Below are positions 23,248-28,036 of a stretch of DNA of 28,036 nucleotides, piece after piece (the stretch's first letter is position 1; every line of letters starts with the position of its first letter). Under the pieces are notes generated by a model that made no database searches, was not told where the DNA came from, and saw nothing but the letters and a program-made list of their open reading frames with translations. The DNA is from Oscillospiraceae bacterium (GTDB lineage Bacteria; Bacillota; Clostridia; Oscillospirales; UBA929). The DNA is taken from assembly GCA_009784085.1 (NCBI GenBank), contig WRCJ01000010.1, positions 1-28,036 on the forward strand, read 5' to 3'. Made by a program: the position numbers and the translations under genes.

Positions 23248-23291
23248 ATTGCTACATCAATTGCTACATCTATTGGGTTGCATCTATAATA
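23248..23291. repeat. 12-bp tandem repeat overlapping the methyltransferase 3' end
   Basis: ATTGCTACATCA (23248-23259) and ATTGCTACATCT (23260-23271) are adjacent copies, followed by a variant ending GTTGCATCT. The array covers the spacer before ecfA1 and the last codons of the methyltransferase gene, so part of that protein's C-terminus is built from repeat sequence. Confidence 0.78.
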
Positions 23292-24175
23292 TTGCACTTA
23301 ATTGTTGCCTCTCTTGTGGAAGTCCACCGCCCCGCCGCGCCGCAAGGCAATGCCATCCCGGCGCCCTGGATGGGGAGGCCCAGCTCGCCGCTTTGGGCGC
23401 GGCCGCCGAAACGGGCGGTAAACACATGGTTCAGCAAACACGCAAGCGTACCGGGCGCCAAACCCGCCGTGTAGGAACTGAGAAGGACGAACAACGGCTG
23501 ATCCGATAGCACATCGGCGCAGAGCGTGAGGAGCCCAAACAGATCGTCTTCCAGCTTCCACACCTCGCCGGCGGCCCCCCGCCCGTAGGAAGGCGGATCC
23601 AGGATCACCGCGTCGTACCGGCGGCCCCGCCGTATCTCCCGGGAGACAAACGCGCGGCAGTCGTCCGTAATCCAGCGGATGGCGCTGGCGCCTAGGCCGG
23701 AGGAAGCGGCGTTTTGCCGCGCCATAGCCACCATGCCCCGGGCCGCGTCCACATGGCAAACCTCGGCGCCCGCGGCGGCGGCGGCTACTGTGGCGCCGCC
23801 GGTGTAGGCGAACAGGTTCAAGGCCTTTACCGGGCGGCTCGCCGCTTCTACACATGCGCGTAACCACTGCCAATTGGCGGCCTGCTCCGGGAACAAGCCG
23901 GTATGTTTAAAATTCATGGCCCTCACATGGAAGACATAGGATGCGTAGCGGATCTCCCAAGAGGGGGGCAAATGATGGTTGTCCCAGACGCCGCCCCCGG
24001 CGGGGGATCGGACGTACCGGGCATCGGGCCGCTCCCAGCCCGGATGCCGGCGCGGCGCATCCAAGATCACTTGCGGGTCGGGTCGCACCAAGGTGTAAGG
24101 ACCCCAACGCTCCAGCCGCTCGCCGCGGGAGCAGTCCAGCAGGGCATAGTCCGTCCAGCCTTCCGCAACCCACAT
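23270..24175 (-). CDS. Class I SAM-dependent methyltransferase, RlmI/RlmK-like
   Basis: The product of about 301 residues resembles the catalytic part of RlmI-type rRNA cytosine methyltransferases. The SAM-binding motif I is NLFAYTGGA at about 120-128. An acidic residue follows in HVDAARG, and the target-binding motif DPPSYGRG lies at about 193-200. The N-terminus lacks an obvious PUA domain, so a different RNA or protein target is possible. The frame reaches a TTG at 24226, but that codon is upstream of the predicted transcription start (near 24222). The ATG at 24175 has AAGG eight bases before it. It is the first gene of the long minus-strand run and has its own promoter. Confidence 0.82.
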   Translation of the reverse strand: MWVAEGWTDYALLDCSRGERLERWGPYTLVRPDPQVILDAPRRHPGWERPDARYVRSPAGGGVWDNHHLPPSWEIRYASYVFHVRAMNFKHTGLFPEQAANWQWLRACVEAASRPVKALNLFAYTGGATVAAAAAGAEVCHVDAARGMVAMARQNAASSGLGASAIRWITDDCRAFVSREIRRGRRYDAVILDPPSYGRGAAGEVWKLEDDLFGLLTLCADVLSDQPLFVLLSSYTAGLAPGTLACLLNHVFTARFGGRAQSGELGLPIQGAGMALPCGAAGRWTSTREATIKCNIIDATQ

Positions 24176-24228
24176 CGCAGCGACCTTCCCTCCCGCCGTC
24201 CAATCGGTTCCCGGCTCTCTGGTCAATC

Positions 24229-24257
24229 ATTATATCATTTTCACGGCGCTATGGCAA
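24229..24257 (-). promoter_or_regulatory. Sigma-A promoter at the head of the methyltransferase-ecf run
   Basis: On the minus strand TTGCCA (24252-24257) is followed by a 17-bp spacer and a perfect TATAAT (24229-24234). The start site near 24222 gives a leader of about 45 nt to the ATG at 24175. It is divergent from the plus-strand promoter at 24389-24417. Confidence 0.83.
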
Positions 24258-24388
24258 GTAAATTTGATCTGTCGATCGGAGAGGCGCCGGACTTTAGCGA
24301 CGGGAGCGCAAAAACCTCAGTTTTATCGCTTCCCATAAAAACCCACCTGCCACCCAGAATGTTCTCACACGAAATTCACAATTTCCAC
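24258..24388. other. Spacer between divergent promoters
   Basis: This interval has no supported gene. At 24302-24335 an imperfect inverted repeat (GGGAGCG matched with CGCTTCCC around an inner AAAAC/GTTTT pair) lies between the two promoters and would be in neither transcript. It could be a binding site shared by both promoters, but nothing recognisable supports a specific regulator. Confidence 0.35.
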
Positions 24389-24417
24389 TTTACAAAGCGG
24401 AAATAATCTGCTATAAT
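24389..24417 (+). promoter_or_regulatory. Sigma-A promoter of the signal peptidase-TasA-like operon
   Basis: TTTACA (24389-24394), a 17-bp spacer and a perfect TATAAT (24412-24417) precede the signal peptidase gene. The start site near 24424 leaves an untranslated leader of about 140 nt. Confidence 0.83.
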
Positions 24418-24423
24418 GTACCT

Positions 24424-24566
24424 GAAAGATAGATACACGTATGCCCTTTCCTTGGAGCGGCACTATATGTTGTTCATTATTCCCGAACAGCCCCTTTATC
24501 TAGTGGTTTCTTCTGGGTAAAGGATGCGAGGGAGAGAAATTCCTGTAATCATGGAGGTATTTTCGT
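24424..24566 (+). other. Long untranslated leader of the signal peptidase gene
   Basis: The predicted transcript has about 140 nt before the TTG start. It can form a CCTTTA/TAAAGG stem around 24491-24523 and ends with GGAGG nine bases before the start. It did not match the c-di-GMP, c-di-AMP or other riboswitch consensus sequences I could recall. A regulatory role is possible but unproven. Confidence 0.35.
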
Positions 24567-25442
24567 TTGGACGAGAACAATCATGAGCCCTCGGTGCAAA
24601 GCGAGGAGGCTCACGTTTCCGAGGTAGATCCGGCACCTGCCGCACCCGCCGCGCCCGGCCCCGCGCCCGCAGAACCAGGACCCGCGCCCGCCGCGCCCGG
24701 CCCCGTGCCTGCCGCCCTTGCCACTCCGGCGGTGGAGGCGCCGCCCGAAGAGGAACAGCCCGCCGAGGGTAAATCCGAACTTTCGCAACCTGTACACGAC
24801 GAACAACCCGATAAACCCGCGCCCGCGAAGGACAAGCCCCGCAAGGCAGCGGCCGACGAAAAGCACAAAAGCCGTGCGCGCAGAGTCTTCAATTGGATCG
24901 GAAACATTGTGTTCGTCCTGTTTTTAGTGTTCCTCGCCTTCTTGGTGCTGGTAACCCTCAATGCACGGGCGGGGGGAGCGTCCTCCTTCTTCGGATATTC
25001 GCTCTTCACCGTCGAGACCGGTTCCATGGCGCCCGAGATCCCGGAAGGCTCCGTTGTGTTCACGCTGAAAAAGCCGGCGGACGAGATCAAAGAAAAAGAT
25101 GTCATTACCTTTTTTGCCACCAGCAGCTACGTTACCCATAGGGTGGCAGGCATCAATTTCGAGGCGGCGCAGCCCGGCGTGGAGGGGTACGAAGAGGATT
25201 ACTACTCCTTTGTTACCAAAGGCGACGCCAACAACACCGTAGACGAGCGCCGGGTGCCCTATGATGACGTCAGGGGCGTTGTCATCCTCACCGTGCCGCT
25301 ACTCGGGTACCTGCTGGACTTCTTGCGGCCGCCCAACCTCGGGCTTCTCATCGTAGTGGTTCCCTGCCTCATTATTATTGTCGTCGAGCTGACCAAATTG
25401 GTTCGCTTCGCGAAAGAATCCAAAACAAGCGCAGAACCGTAA
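24567..25442 (+). CDS. Signal peptidase I, SipW (Ser/His) type, with Pro/Ala-rich N-terminal extension
   Basis: Signal peptidase I cleaves secretory signal peptides at the outer membrane face. This 291-residue protein is of the SipW/ER type: the catalytic serine is Ser153 in ETGSMAPEIPEG and the general base is His191 in YVTHRV, where bacterial LepB enzymes have lysine. KGDANN with Asp220 is the third conserved block. Membrane segments lie at about 109-131 and 256-277. The first 105 residues are an unusual cytoplasmic extension, with Pro/Ala repeats at 21-50 followed by charged sequence. The start is a TTG with GGAGG nine bases upstream. The next gene encodes a protein with a SipW-dependent type signal peptide, its likely substrate. 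Confidence 0.9.
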   Translation: MDENNHEPSVQSEEAHVSEVDPAPAAPAAPGPAPAEPGPAPAAPGPVPAALATPAVEAPPEEEQPAEGKSELSQPVHDEQPDKPAPAKDKPRKAAADEKHKSRARRVFNWIGNIVFVLFLVFLAFLVLVTLNARAGGASSFFGYSLFTVETGSMAPEIPEGSVVFTLKKPADEIKEKDVITFFATSSYVTHRVAGINFEAAQPGVEGYEEDYYSFVTKGDANNTVDERRVPYDDVRGVVILTVPLLGYLLDFLRPPNLGLLIVVVPCLIIIVVELTKLVRFAKESKTSAEP

Positions 25443-25589
25443 ATCGCAAAACCGTAACATAAGGGGGCTAGCCTATGGCAGTCAAAGCGCATACATAGCG
25501 CAGTCGCGCGTAAACGCGCGGGAAAAGCAAAAGACCACCAACCCAAAAAATTCAAGAAAAAGATTCAATAAGAAGGAGTGTTAACCCGC
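25443..25589 (+). other. Spacer with a start-less basic open frame and short hairpin
   Basis: This interval separates the signal peptidase and TasA-like genes. A possible 7-codon leader (25475-25498) begins at an ATG preceded by AAGGGGG and ends in TAG. In the next frame, 25458-25571 is open for 37 codons and encodes a very basic peptide (KRIHSAVARKRAGKAK, then QPKKFKKKIQ), but it lacks any ATG, GTG or TTG. It may be a frameshifted small gene or chance. CGCGCG-TAAA-CGCGCG near 25505 forms a small stem without a T-tract. Confidence 0.35.
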
Positions 25590-26603
25590 ATGAAAATCCT
25601 GAAAAACAAAAAGTGTCTGGCAAGCATCGCGTCTATACTGGTAGCCCTCGCCCTGATTGCCGGATCCACCATGGCGTGGTTCGTCCTGAGAGGCGACCTA
25701 GGCGTCGAAGTCATCGAAGTTGGATACCTGGACGTCGTAATCGAAGGCCTGTTCGGCGACTACATCTTCGACAAAAACGATGACGACTACTCACCCGCAG
25801 AACCCGGCCAGATCCTCGGCCCGAATTGGCTGATTGCCAACGACCAAGACACAGGCGCATTGTTCATCAGAGGCCTGGACGACTGGGATGACTATGACGA
25901 CGGCTTTGAGAACGGTTCCGAAGATTCTAGTGGAATCACTGTCCAGTGGGGCAAGATCGAGAATACCGGAAACCTGGACATCATCCTGAAACTCGTTACT
26001 GGCATGGAAGTCACACGTTACTGGGAAGACCCGGATGACGCTTTCCCCAGCGAAGCGTGGCTTCCCTACAATGTCCCCGTTGATAGCGTCACTGGTGACT
26101 ACATTATGGAATACAGGCTCGGCGGAGTCTTGGATGAAGTTACCGCAGGATATCCCGGCGTAGACGGCGCCGTCATCGGCCAACTGATCGTACCGCCCAC
26201 AATCAACAACCTCGACGCCTTAGGCGCGACAGGTGAAGCTGCGTTCTGGAGGGACGACAACGATGTTTACTACCTCAGGCTCAAACCCGGCGTCTATATC
26301 GATTGCATCATTGTCGTCGATCTCTTGACCAACGCTGTCTATGACGTACTGAATGATCAAGATCCTGATGTAGCCGCAAAGTACCTTGACAACACCTACA
26401 TGGAATGCGATGTCCAAGTTGGGTTTAGCTTTGTCGCAACCCAGGGCAATCAATTCAACGCATGGGCTGACGTGTTCGGTGAAACTATAGCGGATCACGG
26501 CGGCACCATGGCACTAGAAGATCTGGTTTTTGAACAAACAGTTATTATGGTTCCTCCTTTTTCCATTTTAACTCCGTGCTTCGGCATTATCCCCCTCAAC
26601 TAA
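25590..26603 (+). CDS. TasA/camelysin-like protein with SipW-dependent signal peptide
   Basis: The 337-residue protein begins with lysines, a hydrophobic core and STMAWFVLRG (residues 26-35), the form of a SipW-dependent signal peptide. Cleavage probably falls near residue 29. The mature part is acidic and rich in Asp, with blocks VQWGKIENTGNLDIILKLV, YYLRLKPGVYIDCIIVV and VGFSFVATQGNQFNAWADVFG. The last resembles the C-terminal strand seen in TasA/CalY proteins. Such proteins form surface fibres or biofilm matrix in Bacillus; the role here is inferred. The ATG at 25590 has AAGGAG eleven bases upstream; a GTG at 25578 is too close to that site. Its operon partner is the SipW-type peptidase 147 bp upstream. 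Confidence 0.83.
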   Translation: MKILKNKKCLASIASILVALALIAGSTMAWFVLRGDLGVEVIEVGYLDVVIEGLFGDYIFDKNDDDYSPAEPGQILGPNWLIANDQDTGALFIRGLDDWDDYDDGFENGSEDSSGITVQWGKIENTGNLDIILKLVTGMEVTRYWEDPDDAFPSEAWLPYNVPVDSVTGDYIMEYRLGGVLDEVTAGYPGVDGAVIGQLIVPPTINNLDALGATGEAAFWRDDNDVYYLRLKPGVYIDCIIVVDLLTNAVYDVLNDQDPDVAAKYLDNTYMECDVQVGFSFVATQGNQFNAWADVFGETIADHGGTMALEDLVFEQTVIMVPPFSILTPCFGIIPLN

Positions 26604-26614
26604 AGCAATCCCCT

Positions 26615-26648
26615 GTCACGATGCGTGACGCACTTTTATTGTTATTGA
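26615..26648 (+). terminator. Weak terminator-like hairpin after the TasA-like gene
   Basis: GTCACG (26615-26620) and CGTGAC (26624-26629) form a 6-bp stem with a 3-base loop, followed by CACTTTTATTGTTATT. The stem is short, so this is a tentative call; a stronger terminator lies at 26816-26855. Confidence 0.4.
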
Positions 26649-26660
26649 TTCCTGACGGTT

Positions 26661-26695
26661 CCCGGCGCGGTATGTTTACCGCATACCGCGCCGGG
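26661..26695. other. Perfect 14-bp inverted repeat without a T-tract
   Basis: CCCGGCGCGGTATG (26661-26674) and CATACCGCGCCGGG (26682-26695) are exact reverse complements around a 7-base loop. Neither strand has a following T-tract, so it is not a standard intrinsic terminator. It may stabilise the 3' end of the upstream transcript or be a mobile palindromic element. Confidence 0.6.
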
Positions 26696-26815
26696 GGTCA
26701 ATTCGGTGGGAAGCCCCCGCTTCCTTTCCTCTCGGTCTCTGCGGCGATTTGTTTTGGATTGCGATAACCCAGACCCAGCGCGAAAACTACCCCTGCCATT
26801 GATATCCATGGATGT

Positions 26816-26855
26816 ACATAAAAGCCCACCGGCACTCGCCGGTGGGCTTTTATGT
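26816..26855. terminator. Strong bidirectional intrinsic terminator
   Basis: Arms 26816-26833 and 26838-26855 form a perfect 18-bp stem with a 4-base loop. The GC-rich core is flanked by AAAA on one side and TTTT on the other, so either strand gives a GC stem followed by a U-run. It would end transcription from the TasA-like operon. Confidence 0.85.
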
Positions 26856-26859
26856 TGCC

Positions 26860-27345
26860 CCTATGGGTGACGCGCCCCCGCCCCGTCCGCCCGCCCGCCG
26901 CGCCCCCGTATCATCGTGCGCCCCGACCGTTGTCGTCGTTCGTAGGGCGCGGCATCCTTGACGCGCCGCTGTTCACGCCCGCGCCGCCCCCGCCGCGCCC
27001 TGCGCGTCCCGCCGTACCATTGCCCCTACGCCCTCGCCCGTATCCTCGTGCTCCGCACCCGTACGGTTGCCCCGTCATTGTGGATGACGCGCCCCCGCAC
27101 GCCGTACCATCCCCGCCGCCCCGTACGGGGGCTCCGCCGCGCCCCTTCCTCCCATACGGTTGCCCCGTCCATTGTGGAACGCGCCCCCGCTCCCCCCGCC
27201 CCCGTATTAATCGTGCGCCGCCGCACCCGTACGATTACCCCGACCGTTGTCGTCGTTCGTAGGGCGCGGCATCCTTGACGCGCCGTTGTTCACCCCCGCG
27301 CCGCCCCGCCGCGTCCCGCCGCCCCCGGATCCAACGTGTTATACG
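26860..27345. repeat. GC-rich degenerate intergenic repeat block
   Basis: This block of about 480 bp has no credible gene. A 67-bp unit at 26924-26990 recurs at 27241-27307 with only two differences; its core is GTAGGGCGCGGCATCCTTGA. Between them, a second motif near TACGGTTGCCCCGTC-ATTGTGGA occurs at about 27061 and 27163, each followed by GACGCG- or ACGCGCCCCCGC. Weaker copies begin at 26860. The block at 10672-10846 appears related. Open frames through it encode only Pro/Arg-rich low-complexity sequence. Confidence 0.75.
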
Positions 27346-27395
27346 CAACGTGCCCCCCGGGTCCCGCCGGCCCATTGTAGTGGTAATCAGGGAAT

Positions 27396-27439
27396 GAAAA
27401 AGGCCGTGTTCCCAGCTTGAAAGCCGGAAACACGGTCTT
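27396..27439 (-). terminator. Intrinsic terminator of the Rpn-family gene
   Basis: On the minus strand a stem of up to 19 bp (arms 27421-27439 and 27400-27418, with one mismatch and a few wobble pairs) is followed by TTTTTCATT. It begins about 20 bp after the stop codon of the Rpn-family gene. Confidence 0.8.
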
Positions 27440-27459
27440 GATGGTTGGGGCACAGCTTT

Positions 27460-28036
27460 TTATATTTCTTTCGCCAGCTCCTCGATCTCCGCACGGGATA
27501 GGCCGGTGATGTCCATGATGTCGGTTATGGACTTTTGTTTTCGCAAAGCGTTCTTCGCAATCTCGGCGGTACGGCGGGCCTCGCCCTCAGCACGGCCTTC
27601 GGCACGGCCCTCAGCACGGCCCTCGGCACGGCCTTTAGCCTCACCTTTTTTTATGCCTCTCGCTTCCGCCGTGTCGATGCGCTCCTGTTCGTCCATGCAT
27701 TCCATCATGTAACTATAATAAGCGTCCAGTGTCCTTGGGTCGCCGATGTTGTGCTGGTATCGCTGGGCAAACTGATACAGTCCCTGATCCATGTCGAACG
27801 CCTCCTTTACGATCGGACTGTCCGGCTCCTTGTAGCCGGCGTCTAAGTAGTATAACCATCGGTGCAGGGGATTGGCGATGTCCGGCTTGAGTTCGCGGAA
27901 TTTGATCATCTCGAGCAGATGATAGTCGAACTTGCCGGTCACCCGTTCCGGGTCTTTTTCGTAATACAACCCGAACGGCTGATGGTAATCGGGGTGGTTT
28001 TTGCGGTACAGGAAATTGATTATGGAAATCACGGTA
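27460..28036 (-). CDS. Rpn-family PD-(D/E)XK nuclease/putative transposase, C-terminal part (runs off right edge)
   Basis: The frame is open to the window edge, so the N-terminal nuclease core with its catalytic residues is outside. The visible 192 residues include QPFGLYYEKDPER, HLLEMIKFREL and NPLHRWLYYLD, which match the region after the active site in Rpn (PDDEXK_2) proteins. A charged tail follows with RAEG repeated four times, then a short helical end (ITDIMDITGLSRAEIEELAKEI) typical of the family. These proteins promote RecA-independent recombination in E. coli and are common, often multicopy, in Clostridia. A GTG at 28032 is internal rather than a start, because family homology continues across it. 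Confidence 0.8.
   Translation of the reverse strand, partial: TVISIINFLYRKNHPDYHQPFGLYYEKDPERVTGKFDYHLLEMIKFRELKPDIANPLHRWLYYLDAGYKEPDSPIVKEAFDMDQGLYQFAQRYQHNIGDPRTLDAYYSYMMECMDEQERIDTAEARGIKKGEAKGRAEGRAEGRAEGRAEGEARRTAEIAKNALRKQKSITDIMDITGLSRAEIEELAKEI
27583..27642. repeat. 12-bp coding tandem repeat in the Rpn-family gene
   Basis: Four full copies of a unit near GCCCTCGGCACG and a partial fifth occur at 27583-27594, 27595-27606, 27607-27618, 27619-27630 and 27631 onward. They encode the RAEG repeats of the protein tail. The length of such arrays often varies among paralogues. Confidence 0.85.

Noticed and set aside
24176..24226. Upstream TTG start for the methyltransferase
   Set aside because: The TTG lies upstream of the transcription start predicted from the -10 box, while the ATG at 24175 has a ribosome-binding site.
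26852..27278. Open frames of 106-136 codons rich in Pro and Arg
   Set aside because: They run through the degenerate GC-rich repeat block, have no plausible start signal and encode only low-complexity sequence.

Overview
The window looks like a chromosomal segment from a GC-rich member of the Clostridia (Bacillota), possibly a gut lineage, though no species can be named. The signs are the RNA polymerase and str ribosomal gene order, Shine-Dalgarno sites of the AAGGAGG type, frequent TTG and GTG starts, a DUF5711-CvpA pair, an energy-coupling factor (ECF) transporter set, a SipW-type signal peptidase with a SipW-dependent secreted protein, and an Rpn-family gene.

Region 1 (1-10609, all minus strand) holds the transcription and translation core. 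It reads rpoB, rpoC, an L7Ae-family protein (YbxF/RplGB-like), rpsL, rpsG and fusA, with fusA running off the left edge. rpoB has its own consensus promoter and a leader of about 190 nt, and the usual rplKAJL genes do not precede it. A second promoter lies between rpoC and the L7Ae-like gene. Its start site falls inside a perfect 16-bp inverted repeat. RpoB carries an unusual acidic tail of about 100 residues.

Region 2 (10645-12283) is a visibly AT-rich island holding a DUF3990 toxin-like gene and an overlapping HTH antitoxin-like gene. It has its own promoter with a palindromic operator in the spacer, and terminators on both sides.

Region 3 (12352-24257, all minus strand) is a run of eleven genes: a methyltransferase, ecfA1-ecfA2-ecfT, truA, a DUF5711 protein, cvpA, pgsA, a ClpE-like ATPase, mutY and a DUF362 ferredoxin protein. 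A clear promoter heads the run and a strong terminator closes it, so it may be one very long operon.

Region 4 (24389-26855, plus strand) has a promoter, a leader of about 140 nt, a Ser/His (SipW-type) signal peptidase with a long Pro/Ala-rich cytoplasmic extension, and a TasA/camelysin-like secreted protein with a SipW-type signal peptide. The peptidase probably processes its neighbour. Region 5 (26860-28036) is a GC-rich degenerate repeat block followed by the 3' part of an Rpn-family gene on the minus strand.

A theme runs through the window. Many spacers between co-oriented genes are made of short, degenerate tandem repeats, each with a different unit. Several coding sequences also contain short-period repeats: the RpoB tail, the signal peptidase N-terminus, the DUF5711 N-terminus and the Rpn C-terminus. 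No tRNA, rRNA, CRISPR array or intact insertion sequence was seen.
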